NCBI RefSeq assembly: GCF_021347895.1
Contig: NC_067126.1
Coordinates: forward strand, 35,552,982-35,616,981
DNA from: Acanthochromis polyacanthus
Taxonomy: Eukaryota > Chordata > Actinopteri > Pomacentridae
Direction of reading: 5' to 3'
Length of the DNA: 64,000 nucleotides
Under the pieces are notes generated by a model, which saw nothing but the letters and a program-made list of their open reading frames with translations, was not told where the DNA came from and searched no databases. Both the position numbers and the translations under genes were made by a program. This document shows, piece by piece, positions 1 to 11,779 of the stretch (the stretch's first letter is position 1; the number at the start of each line of letters is the position of its first letter).

Positions 1-1167
1 AGTTTGGCTTCAGCATTAAACAGGCCCAACAGATAATCACATCTCTACATATTTTGAAGCCATTTAATCTAAAATTCAGCTCTATTTATGTATATAGTTT
101 GCAGGTAACTTTATGCACCTTATAAGTGAATTATAGATGCTTTTAATGCAAGCCATTCCTATTTTAAAAAGAGAGGTAACAGGCCCTGTGGTAAATTTTT
201 AAGGAATGGTCAGCAGAGTGGCCCTTTTTAAAATATAGTTAAATATTTACTTCAAAAAGGTTCTGAAGCTCCTAATAGGCAGTTTATTGTCTGGTGTATC
301 TGTGCTAACATCAAGACAGAGACATCCAAATATGAAACACTTGACTAAAATGAAAACGTCTCATCAGACACGGTTTTCTTAATGTGTAAAAGCACGGCAG
401 GCAGAAATTCTGAATCCGGCTCGCTCTAATCCAGTCTGGCAAAGGCGATGGAAGGAACCACTTTTGCTTCTTTTTTTGACTCCTGGCACCAGAGAGGCGT
501 GCTGTTGTGCTAACTGGCTGCCAAGTGAACAGCTGCTTGTGAAAAGGTGATACAGATACGAGGCGGTGGGCAGAGAGCAGTAGCACAGAGGAGGAAGAAA
601 GTTTTGGAATCTATTAGCATTTCAAATGGAGGCAGACAGCCAGAAGCATCCAGAGTGGGAGGTAAGGAGAGACTTCTCAGCTCCCCGGCTCTGTGAATAG
701 ACCCCGCTTTGATATTTTATTCATGAGCCGAACAAAGTGATGCGGAGACGTGGCGCTGAAAGATGTCTGTCCTCTGTGTGATGTATTGTGATAACGCTGG
801 AACCCCGGGGAGGCGGCGGATAATAAACAGAAAGCAGCATTTAGATCAAGCAAACGTCAGGAAATTTATGGCCTTGAACAGGTCTTTTTTTTTTTCATAT
901 AGGAGCTTAAACAGTTTCCAGTCTTCTGCATAAATACTATTTAATGTTTGCTGCTTCTTTGTTAAGTTTTAAGCATGAATTTAAAAAAACAAACAAGCTA
1001 ATTTAACAAAAAAATGCATCAGAACTAAGCAACATGACGGCAGTATATTAAATAAATGACAAAATTAGCAACGGTCAAATATTCTGCCAACTTTTAATAC
1101 TGAAAAACTTCTTTAGCATACATATTCAATAATTAAGAGCAGATAAGAGCAGGGTCAATGTATAATT
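1..1167. other. Left-edge intergenic DNA, nothing recognised
   Basis: AT-rich unique-looking sequence with no exon carrying a recognisable protein. The open frame at 311-586 on the minus strand matches no family I know. Confidence 0.6.
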
Positions 1168-1430
1168 TTTGTATCGTAGTTCACATTTTTGCTGTTTTCA
1201 GGCCTAAAACCAACATGGCCGCCTACAACCAAACACCACATGGCATTTTTACACAAAGATTCTTCTAAATATTTTATATACAACAGTGATAATGCTATAA
1301 ATCCACACCTGACTTACACACTACTTTATATTAAATAACTCAGAAAGCCTTGGAGTCTTTAAAATCTCTTCTTCAGGAGGAAATGACATCATGTGGAGCA
1401 GGTCATGTGATCTGGAATTAACACACTTAC
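1168..1430 (+). repeat. Interspersed repeat, family X (copy 1)
   Basis: Shares many blocks with 58405-58666 in opposite orientation (TTTTGCTGTTTTCAGGCCTA, AGAAAGCCTTGGAGTC, AGGAGGAAATGACATCA). Its first ~55 bases recur at 30313-30367. The class is unknown. Confidence 0.7.
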
Positions 1431-3797
1431 TGCTGTATGCCTCACAATGAATGTGCCAGTTATACAGCTGTTACAGAAAAAATGGTAGCAAGTATTGTTT
1501 ATATTCAATCTGTCAAGCCTTGGATGGTGAAACACTGCAGTGTATAAAGCGGCATGAAGAAAACACAGGATGGCTGATTTTCAGTCATAAATAAACAAAA
1601 GTAAAGTATTTGCTAATTATTTTTCAGCACTCTTCACATCGGATTAATGTGTGGCTCTGCAGGTAACATGCGGGTTAAGATGAGGCTGTGGAAGCAAGAA
1701 AATACAACTTTTCCATGCAGTTAACATGTCTGAGTTCTACCAGGTTCATTCTGGGACTTAAATCGTTAAAAAAAAAACCGTTAGAGAGGAAAAGAAAAGA
1801 TTAAAAACTAGATGCAGAAGCCTTCATTGTCTGTTTAAAAACACCAATGGGAATGTGTGATATTAAACCTCTGATGCTCTGATTAAATATTAATCATAAA
1901 CTTAACCTGCAGAGACTGATTTTACCGTAAACCTGTTGGGTAGCATTTGCTTTTAATTAAACCCAGCCAAAGCCTTTAATCAGATCTAATTGTACTGGGC
2001 TCTGTGGGGACTCGTTTTCTCAGCTGTATGCAGGAAGTTGATCTTTAAGCTACGGCATCTGGCTGCTTGTTGTTGTGCTTGTTTATTAGACATTTGTGTA
2101 GTTGTTTGCATTTCCAGTCGAACGTTTGCATATTACAGATGTAGGAACTACAGATGTTTCTGGGCTGTCCTGACGGGTTAGTTTGTTGGAACGTATAAAC
2201 GCTGTAATATCACAAACTGGGAGAGCTCAAGCAACAATCTGACCGTGAATAAACATGAGACCAAATTCAATTTATTGCCGATATTTCCAAGCAACGTGTG
2301 ACACCTTGATGTGTTTCAGTCCTCGAGTTTTCTACAGTTTTCAACCCTCATGAATGGACAATAGTTTTAGCTTAGCATTAGCTCTTGGACAGTCAATCTC
2401 AGAAACTGATGTAGGGGAAAAAACACACATTTAGGTTTTTTCACTTGAGTTTTGAAACAATTAAAAGTGTTAACGAGTGTGAGCAGCCTTCAGCAGGTGA
2501 CAGCTGGAAATGGAGACACAAACGACAATCAGATGTTTTCAGCTACAACATTAATATAAGCTATATGTGTGTTTTAAATTAAGGGCTGTGAACAGATTTA
2601 TGTCATAACGGTAACGCTGCTCTTTAAAAAGTAATTTAAGAGTAGATCCATTTCTACCACTTAATGCTTAAATGCAGCATTTCAAGATAAAAATTGTAAT
2701 TCATTGATTCTTTTTCTTCTCTTTATTTACAGGATATTTTCAGACAGCAATAAATATGGAAATATTTCAGATGCAGTTTGACTAAAAATAAACTCCTTTG
2801 AATGACATTTTAGTTGATAAATGGTCTATTTGTGTGAATTTCTCACTTGTAAGACTGCTTAAACTCGTATTTTTTGTTTTCAAGATTAATTTTTCCATGC
2901 TTGAAATTAGCAATCGCAGCTTAGAATGAACAAAAAGTAAATTATGGACAATTTCATCGTGAAATAATTCATTTTTTTAAAGTGACGACATGAACAAAAA
3001 CATGAAAAAGACAAAAACTGCTGAAGTAAATTTAAATAGAGCGACATGATTTAAAAAATGCTTGTAAATTTAAAAAAAAACTGTGTCCGTGATTATAATG
3101 ATTAAGGAGACAACCCATAAATTCTTCTTCTATAACGTAGGGAACAACTTAATTTTTTATCAGTAATCAGCTTTGACTGTCTTCATGAAGTCAGTGGCAA
3201 AATAAAAATATCTCTGAAGAGGAAAAGCTAATTCCTAATTTCATGAGTAGTTCTCTTAACTTATGAACTGTTCTATAGCTTCTTTTGTTGAGCCTAGATA
3301 TTGTTGTTATGATTGTTATTATTATTATAGAGGGTAAGAAGGTGTTGTAGAGGTTGGCTGTATTTAATGTATCTGAATTATTATTGCATTAATAGTTGAA
3401 CCAGCAGCCTAATGTCAGTCTGCTGGTAGAAGTTACAAACACTTTAATATTTAAACATATATTCATGTGACTTCTTTGTATTTTTGACCCTTGAGAACAT
3501 TTCTGTTTATTTAGGGTAAAGTAACGAATGCAGAACTTTGACTTTCTTCGTTTTGGTGCAGCTAATTGGACCCAATTGATTTTGAGAGCTGCTTCTTCCA
3601 CCTCCTGCAGTGCAGTTCGTTACGTTGTAGATGAGGTGTATCTGAGGCAGTGTGTCAGTTCTGTTGGTTTCTCCTCGTATTACCAAACTACATTATAGAT
3701 GAAGGAGTCCAGTTGCTCATCTTTGTGAATGCTGGATCACATTAAAGGAAGCAAATGAGGAAAAACAGTATTTATGCTACAAATTTAGGCTTTGATA
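1431..3797. other. Intergenic DNA, nothing recognised
   Basis: No supported exon, RNA gene or repeat with a second copy in the window. The composition is AT-rich with short A and T runs. Confidence 0.5.
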
Positions 3798-4419
3798 TTA
3801 ACCCTCGTGTCGTCCTGCGAGTCAAAATCGACCCGTTTCAAAGTTGGAAAATGTGGAAAAAAAACAGTATTCTCACAGTGAGACTTCTGATGTCCACATT
3901 TTCAACATTTTTGTGAAATCTTTGAACATTTTTTGGTGGAAAAAGAGAAATGTTAAAAATGTTTCTTAAGAACATTCATTAAAAAAAAATCAACCAAAAT
4001 CCAGTGAATTTCACTGGATTTTGGTTGATTTTTTTTTTTTTTTTTGTGAATGATCTTCAAGAAAATATTAGAAGTTTTACTGATATATATGCAATCACTT
4101 GAGACATTTTTAGGATTTTTTTAGACATTTTTAGGTTTTTTTTGGGAAGATTTTTACTTTTTTAAAAAAAATATTTTTAAGAATTTTCTTGCCAAATTTG
4201 AGGAATTTTTTTTAAAAAATAAAACTTTAAGGGATTATTGCAATTTTCTTCCTGAAGGTTTTGCAAATTTTCAGAAATTTGGGGAACTTTTTGCTGAATT
4301 TTTGTATTTTTTTTTCAGACAAGGAAACAATAGCTTTTGGGGCTATAAAAAAAAGAGAAAAAAAAAGAAGAAAAAAAAAAGCTTTTGGTGCTTGTAAATG
4401 AGGACAGCAGGAGGGTTAG
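3798..4419 (+). mobile_element. piggyBac-like MITE, copy 1
   Basis: Begins TTAACCCTCGTGTCGTCCTGC and ends GGACAGCAGGAGGGTTAG, so the ends are imperfect inverted repeats starting CCCTC, with TTAA (TTAG on the right) flanks as piggyBac requires. A central palindrome near 3999-4031 pairs AACCAAAATCCAGTG with its complement. It has no coding capacity. Confidence 0.7.
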
Positions 4420-5087
4420 AAAGAATCAAAAATGGCTGTAATTAAGTCAAATATGCATCAGAAATGACCTTCTAATGTTCACCTTTTCATACAAAACCGA
4501 CGTGAAATCACAGAATACAGAAACTCTACTAGATGACGAGACCACGACACTCCTGCAGAACGGTGTCTTACCTGTCGTCAGGTAGCAGCGCCGCTACGAC
4601 CCCATGCTCTGCTCCGCTCATCTGCTCACTCCTTCAGCTCCAGCCTCCGGCGCTCCTCGCTGCTCTTCCCCTGGTTGCTAGGAGACGGCCAAGCCGACTC
4701 CAGTTTCTCTGTATGCAAACTTAACGTGCATCCGCTCTGGGTTTTTGTCTTTGCTTTTCAGGCTGTGAGCTTCACTGTTTGTGTGTTTTTAGGAAATGCA
4801 GCAAATCCATTAGTAACACAAACCGCAGTCATGTTCTGCATGTTCTGTTGTCGTGATGGAGTCTCATGGAAGTGTTTCTGTTGAGGTTGATGGCAGGGAT
4901 TTCCTTTGTGATCGGCGTTAAACAATGATTTTCTAGACTGGGGCTATTAGAGCTGCAAAGGGTGGAACAGTTCCATATTAATTAAACCCTACAGATTAAG
5001 AATGGGATGTCATTAAAGTTGATATGCGTGTAAAGACAGACGCCCCAGTACCTTTAGCTACACTGTTTATATGTTGGCATTTCAGAT
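4420..5087. other. Intergenic DNA, nothing recognised
   Basis: A slightly GC-richer patch around 4530-4720 has open frames on the plus strand that match no known family and lack splice context. Confidence 0.5.
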
Positions 5088-5235
5088 GGATGGATAGGTG
5101 GATAGGTGATGATGGATAGACGATAGATGGATAGATGATAGATGGATAGATATGTCTATCCATCCATCAGCAACAGATGGATAGATGTATAGACTATGGA
5201 CAGATAGATACTTTGTTAATCCTGAGGGGAATTCA
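5088..5235 (-). repeat. (GATG/GATA)n microsatellite grown from a LINE 3' tail
   Basis: Imperfect GGAT/GATA tetranucleotides with a short internal inversion (TCTATCCATCCATC) run into ATACTTTGTTAATCCTGAGG. That is the reverse complement of the usual fish LINE end (CC..GGGATTAATAAAGTAT then a TATC tail). Confidence 0.6.
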
Positions 5236-6209
5236 AGAAGGAATGCTTGAAGAAGTGCTTTAAATGATCGCTGTATTCCTAGCAGGGAAATTATAAATAG
5301 TTTAGAACTAATTGAACTAATAGGTTTCTAACAGATGATCTGCTCATAGAAGTGGGTCTTCTCCAGGTTTCTGCAACTACAATGTGTGGAATATGAGGCA
5401 GCAGCATGCAGCTCCCGCTCCATGGATAAATAATAAATGACCGCCGCTCTGAGCATGCTAACATGCTCTCTAGTTAGGAGAAGCTCAGGCTCAAGGTGTG
5501 CCAAGGGAAACATGAGGGCTCATCTGATACTTCTGCTACACAAAATAATGTCATTTTTAATGTAACTAGACTTAAAATGTAAAAAAAAAGAAAGATCTAT
5601 CCATCCAAACAGATTCATAACGCCATTACAACAAGTGGCCTGTGTGTTTACGTTTAATCAGACAAAAACAAAATGATAACATGATTTGTGTAATGACTGT
5701 TTTTTTTTTGAAAATCGATGTCCACAGAATCCATCCTTTGCAAACATTTTCATTCATTCTATGTAAGCAGCTGAGCAATGCATTCTGGGAGCATCTCAGT
5801 GTGTTTTAGGAAACAGGGCTGGCTGCTTGGCTGCTCCTCGTTTGCATGAATTTGAGGTCAGTGCTACTTCATGGAAATCATCCAGCTGCCACTCTAACTA
5901 CTGGAAAAAAACGGCTTATTTCTCACTGTGAACGTTTTCACATTTTAGTGAAATACTCTACAAGAGTAAGTTTCCAAACAAACTGTTACTAAGAGCACTC
6001 AGCCTGTATTGGATTTCTGCTGGAGAACATTTAGAAATCTGTGGACGCCTCCAGATGTCTAGATATCAGCTCTGAAATCGAACTCTTATTAGCTATTTTT
6101 GTTGTTATCATTATATTTGTCCAAACAAATGTACCTTTAGTTGTACCAGGCATTAAAATGAACAAGAAAGTGAAGAAAAGAAGGGTGGTCTAATCATCTA
6201 TTTGTAGTA

Positions 6210-6344
6210 TTCACTGCTCAAAAAAATGAAGGGAGCACTTCCATCACAGTAGAACAGGAATTCAGCCTCATTTCTGGGATATCGATCAATCAGTACACAT
6301 ATATCAATGATTAAAGTGCTCCCTTATGTTTTTAGAGCAGTGTA
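6210..6344. mobile_element. Tc1/mariner-type MITE (~135 bp)
   Basis: The left end CACTGCTCAAAAAAATGAAG and the right end TTTTTAGAGCAGTGTA are inverted repeats of the widespread teleost Tc1-like family with CACTGCTCAAAAA termini. The TA target is intact on the right and TT on the left. Nothing codes inside it. Confidence 0.75.
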
Positions 6345-6509
6345 GTTCTACAGATTTTAGGCGGCGTTGGTGTAAACTCAACAAGATGAAGCTTCCAACC
6401 CTGGTGGATCCACAAAGTGGGATGCTGGCTTTTCATTTTATGGATCTGCATGTATGTGAGAGTCTACAAAGTCCATGTGGACCCGCTGTCAACATCTACA
6501 CTTGGTCCA

Positions 6510-7711
6510 TTAACCTCCTGTTGTCTTCATTTGTGGGCACCAAAAAATATTGTTTCCCTGTCTGGAAAAAAAAAAGAAAAGAAAAATTCTGCAAAAAAAT
6601 TTCCCAAATTTCAGAAAATTTGCAAAAGCTTCAGGAAGAAAATTCCAATAATTTAAGAATTTCCCTTAAAAAAATCAGAAAACTCCTGTAAATATTTTAC
6701 TTTTGTTTTTAAAAAATCTCCCAAAAAAAATCCTAAAAATGTCTAAGATGATAGACACAGATATCAGGAAAACTTCCAGCATTTTCTTTAAGCGATTTCC
6801 GCTGGATTTTGGTTGATTTTTTTTTTTTTGGCTGAATCTTCTTCAGAAACATTTTTAACATTTCTTTTTTTTTCCACCAAAAAAATGTTCACAAATTTCC
6901 CCAAAATGTTGAAAATGTGGAGATAAGAAGTCTCACTGTGAAAATATTGTTTTTTTCCCCACATTTTCAAACTTTAAGGGGGGAGGACACCTTATATGCC
7001 TTCAAAAAATCTAAAACAAATTTTAAGTGCTTAAACTATTCATTAGGTATCAAAGAAATGTTTAGTCGGTGACATACAACAGCTTGGCGAGCACTTGTGC
7101 ATGGTTCACAATCTTTATCTGCCATTTTCTCAAAATCTGTATTTTTTGGGACAGGCGTTACATAAAACCTAAAAACTTTTAAACTATTTGAGCAATCATA
7201 AAGATTTTTTCACAGATTGTTCTTAAGACAGTACTTCTTAAAATAATGGATGCCTTTTTAAATACTTTATAATCTGACCACTTAAGACCATTTTCATTCT
7301 GGGGTAAAGAGTTATCTGTATTGAAATGGTTGCTGTGGCAATAAGAAAAAGAGTTCTCCCCAAAGCACCCATTATTTGTTCTACAGTAGGTTACTCTATC
7401 AAAAGGTATCATAGTCATTAATCCAAAATCTATGGAGTAGATGGCATTTAAAGATGGGTCACCGGGAAATGTGTATTGGCATGTTTATGACAAGATTCTG
7501 TCCCCAGGGATCACTGCATGTAACTTGTAACTGTTAAAATGATCATTTGCAACTCATACGCTTTAAAATGAAGTATGGCATGTTAAACTGGGTCATATCA
7601 AACATTGTGAAGAGCCTGTACACTATAATGGCTTTGCGAACCTGTGAAATAAGGGACAAACTGACCCCTTAAAACGGGTCAATTTGTCCCGCAGGACGAC
7701 ACGAGGGTTAA
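6510..7711 (-). mobile_element. piggyBac-like element, copy 2 (longer, inverted)
   Basis: Flanked exactly by TTAA at 6510-6513 and 7708-7711, with ends CCTCCTGTTGTC and GACGACACGAGGG matching copy 1 in reverse. It has an extra ~650 bp (about 7000-7660) absent from copy 1. The minus-strand open frame at 7179-7418 inside it resembles no transposase I recognise. Confidence 0.7.
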
Positions 7712-9773
7712 ACTCCACTGCAATGTTTAGAACAAACAGATTCTGATCCACAACGCAAACAAACAACAAAGTGAAAGAGCAAACGAGAAAGCGGCGCAAC
7801 AACAGCTACAGTATCTGTCTGTGAGGGAGTGTAGAAGGCAAATAATTATTTCTAAAGTTCAAAGACACAAAGAAAAAGACGCCAGGACACGTGGAATATT
7901 GCTAGGCAAAGAATTTATAAATTAATAAAAACATTCCCTTTGTAGTGTTCTTCTGACAGCTTTTCCCACTTTGTATTTTTGTCCTTTTTTTTTCTAATGA
8001 TTTCAAAATATAGAAAAATATTTCTGACAACATTCATCATTACATTATTCATGATTCTCATTCTGTCCTGTTGCTTACTTCACACACATCTGCGTTTCCA
8101 CCCAGTGCTCTCTTATTTTTTTCTTCCTTTTTTTTTTGTTTTTACAGTATTTACACATTAAAATCAATCAATCATCTTTCATTTCAGCTTCAAACCAGGG
8201 ACAACCGAGCATGGTTTGCATAGATCACAGGGGGGAGAAGTGAAAGAAAACGTGCTGAACGTGTTGTACATCCTGTGATGAGCATCAACACAAACCAAAC
8301 ATGGCGCAGCGCCGACAGGATCCGTCAGGAAATCAGTTAGAAGTGACAACCGAGTCCTTGAGGTGATGATTAAGTTGGAATAATCAGACATTTTTACTGT
8401 AAAAACAGCTGAAGGGAAGCCGAAGCTGCTGTTAGTGGAAATAAATGTTCAGTGAAAGACTTTGGGTCGCTCTTTGCATGAAGCTGTGAAGCATCTCCAG
8501 ATGCTCAGGAAACTAAACGGATGTGAAAGACTATTCAAAATCACTGTAGTGTTCAAGTGAAGGAGTAAAAACAGCAGAAACAGCGAAAACACTTTTTTTT
8601 TTCAAGCTTAGCTTTGGGTTTTTGTCAGTTATCAGGAAACAAACATCTGACGGAGCAGAGCTGAGGTGAGACGTCTGTTTACCGAGCAAACATGAAAACT
8701 GATCCATTTCTGGAAGCTTTCACTCTTAGTAAACAGATTAAATATGTAAAGACTTCATCACAGCCAGCTTTTCTGTTTGTGCTTTGGCTTTAACATCCAG
8801 GCGTGGCAGCTGCTCCACCGTAGAAAGCCAAAACCCTTTTTTTTTTGTTTAAATCAGCGCTTGTATTTGTGTTTTCAACAGACTGAGCTCTGAACTTCCT
8901 CTCTGCTGACGTCTGAACAGCTGGAGTGCTCACTTCATTTGCTGCCGTTCGTTTTCACGGAGTACCAGCTTCCGTAAAGCCAAGTAATCCACCTGAAGCA
9001 TCGATCTATTTAGCAAACCCTCTGCTTCATTTCACCGTGTGAGTTTGTGTCTGCTTACAGTCTGAGAAGTTCAGGAAGACGTTAAAGTCCCTGCTAGGAA
9101 ACAATCCCTTTTAGAAAAACGCCACAAATACAAACGAAACACAAGCTACAATTTTAAAAAATAAAAAAACAGTTGTACATAGAATAAAATCCCAAATCAG
9201 GAAAAAAAAATCAATGCCAACAATTGAAGTTCTGAAGAGCAGCTCCCTTTTTGATTTTTGTGTTTAAAACAAACTAAACTGGCACCTTTTTAATGGGGTC
9301 ATTTGGCGACACTTTGAATAAGTGCTGCATGGACAACAAATGAAATTATCAACGATTGTTTAAACAGATGCTGTTAGAGATTGTCTTTGGTGTCCATCAA
9401 CATATCTCAGGAAGCTAATAACTGACTGATAAGTGGCTGTGAGGCTGAAAACCCATCCCACTCTGATCGATCTTTAACACGACTGTTTGCAGACATAGTT
9501 TAGTTTGAAAAGCAGCGGATGTACAGCAGACCTGGTGAACAGACGGACGGATGGCAGTGGGCCAAAGACAGACGTGATTTCTCTACTAATTTACTTAGCC
9601 GAGCGCTAACATTCAGAGCGAAACTTGTTCTCGCCGTCGCCACTGATCTCTAAAACCTACTGCATGGAAGCTAAATTAAGCCCAGAACTACTGACGAACC
9701 AAACACTATTAGACTAATTAATTAGCTATAAACCTGGCCTTAACTCGCATGCAGAATCTTCACGCTATCGGTA
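7712..9773. other. Intergenic DNA downstream of FHIP1B
   Basis: Mostly unique sequence, with T-rich tracts at 7980-8150. There is no recognisable exon. Part could belong to a longer FHIP1B 3' UTR if the polyadenylation candidate at 9774 is wrong. Confidence 0.45.
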
Positions 9774-9779
9774 TTTATT
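9774..9779 (-). terminator. Candidate FHIP1B polyadenylation signal
   Basis: This is the only clean AATAAA I noticed on the minus strand in the roughly 3.7 kb below the FHIP1B stop. It would give a 3' UTR of about 1.7 kb including the CA repeat at 10708. ATTAAA variants also occur, so this remains a candidate. Confidence 0.3.
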
Positions 9780-10707
9780 TAGAAAACTACGGGTTGTTAC
9801 GAAATGTGTCTAGAAATTCGGTAGAAAAGTGACGTACGGCCACATTTACAAACATGACGAGCACGGCTATGGCTTAGACAAGCTGAAAAGGCCTCAACTT
9901 GTTCAGAGAGACGAGAATGTTGTCGAGGAAAACGTGTTAAATGTCGGAGAAAAGACGTCGCAGGATGGCAGGCAGTTTCTCTACTGCTGAGAGAGAATGG
10001 CTAGTATGTGCAACAAAAAAAAGAAGTGAAAAGGAGACGATTTGACTCTGAATTTTACAGGTTTGTAATGATGTTCTCATAATCTTCTACATTTCAGACC
10101 TGTAAAAATGAAGAATTAGCATTTTCAAAAACAAACGAAGAACACAGAACAATTCCAGGAAAGGAAAAACGTTGAATCATTTTAGACTTGGCAAACGCTT
10201 TAACACTGAGCGGCTTCATTCAGACAAAACTAATTCAATGAAACGCTGATCTGGCACCGGCTCGTCCACATCCTCACGTTTCCACTGGGTACCGAACGAT
10301 GAAACGGGGAAACTGAACCGCAGCTGTTAATGAAATGAGTGTTTTTAAGAATAGCAGCATGTTAACTTCTAAGACGAACGGCTGTTTGTTCAGTTCGACC
10401 TGCTTCACCTCAAAGTTACTGAAACGGAAAAAAAAGGTGCTTTGTTTTTAAGCTCACAAACTAAAATGTGCTTAAAGAAGAGTCAGTGAACGCCTCATGA
10501 GACCATCCTTATTTTAAGTAAATGTAAATCACGCCAATGCTTCTAAGAAAGGAAAAAAGAAAAAAACCTCTGAGGTGTCTTCAAAAAGATTAACTTCCAA
10601 AGCAGCGCTGCCTTTTTCAGTCCCACAGCGTCTCTGATGGCAGCAGGTGAATGGCTTACTAATGGCCTGAAGAGCTGGAGTCATTCATTAAAACACACAC
10701 ACGCAGT

Positions 10708-10744
<37 letters not shown>

Positions 10745-11465
10745 CTGCCTCCTGATATGTCTAGAAAATGGTGCAAATGTCAAACGTTTAAAACATTTCT
10801 TTTGTAAATGGCATTAATTACTCCCAGTTTTCCAGTACTTCTGTGGTAGTCGTGCTGATTCACACACCTCTGGTTTCCAGTTTCCATCTGATGACTAGCA
10901 GTGCAGCCTTTCAAAATAAACTTCTGGCTTTTTCCGTGAGCCGTCCTTGACTGAGGATGAAGCGGAGATGATTCTTGTCCAGAGATGCTGAAGTGATTGG
11001 ATCACTCTGAAGCTGATTGCACAGCGTTCTCCTGCCAAAACGAGTTTTTGGTGTTTGTTTGAATTTTGTTGAAGATAAAACCTTCTCTGTGCCACCTGAA
11101 AGCACCCTTTCAAAGTAAAAGAAAACGACTAGCACCGGTATGTGCACCTACTTCTTTAGTCTGTTTCCACTGTGTCACATTAAACCGTGACGTGGTGTGT
11201 GTATGTACAAGCTATAGAATGTAAATATAATACATGATATGCACAATATCACAAGTTTACAGATGAGGAAAACTCTTCCAGTCCTATAGGTATCCTAGGA
11301 TCATTTGGTAGAAAAATGCCACTGGTTTCCTGTCTCTGTCTGCATCCTTACAGTGACAGAGAAGTCTGGGTGCTCTAGTCTGTCCTCTGGTGATGGACAA
11401 TCCTTCACAGCCCGAGCAGAAACAAACGGAGGCTAAGAGCTAAACTAGAAGTCTGTTTTTCCCGT
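9780..11465 (-). other. FHIP1B: Probable FHIP1B 3' UTR
   Basis: Continuous with the last coding exon and ending at the AATAAA candidate. It has no splice-supported frame. The extent is inferred. Confidence 0.4.
10706..10743. repeat. (CA)n microsatellite
   Basis: An uninterrupted run of about 18 CA dinucleotides, preceded by shorter CA-rich sequence from 10690. It lies in the probable FHIP1B 3' UTR. Confidence 0.9.
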
Positions 11466-11779
11466 CTACTCCTCGGCCTCCTGGCTCTGAGGGAAGGGCA
11501 GGCTGACGGCGTGCTCCTGAGCCAGAGCGGCCAGCTCCTTGAGGAACTCGCAGAAGATGACGGCGCAGTAGACGGCGTTCTTCACCCGCAGAGCCTCGGC
11601 TTGTTTCTCCAGGCCGGACCCTCCTCCGCCGCCGCCGCCGCCCCGGAACAGAGCGCTGTGCAGTGATTGGCCGCCGTCCCGTACGTGTGCGAGGGCCAGC
11701 TGAGCGGCGTGTCGAGCTCGAGTCGGGCTGTTGGTGTGACGAAGGATCAGGTCCCCCAGAGAGGGCTTCCGACTCTTCA
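11466..11779 (-). CDS. FHIP1B: FHIP1B exon 12 (last coding exon)
   Basis: The acceptor is TGTCCTCCAG and the stop is TAG at 11468-11466. It encodes residues 1042-1145: SRKPSLGDLILRHTNSPTRAR, a run of eight glycines from a (GGC/GGA)n tract near 11625-11642, and the family-ending EALRVKNAVYCAVIF then EFLKELAALAQEH. Confidence 0.94.
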
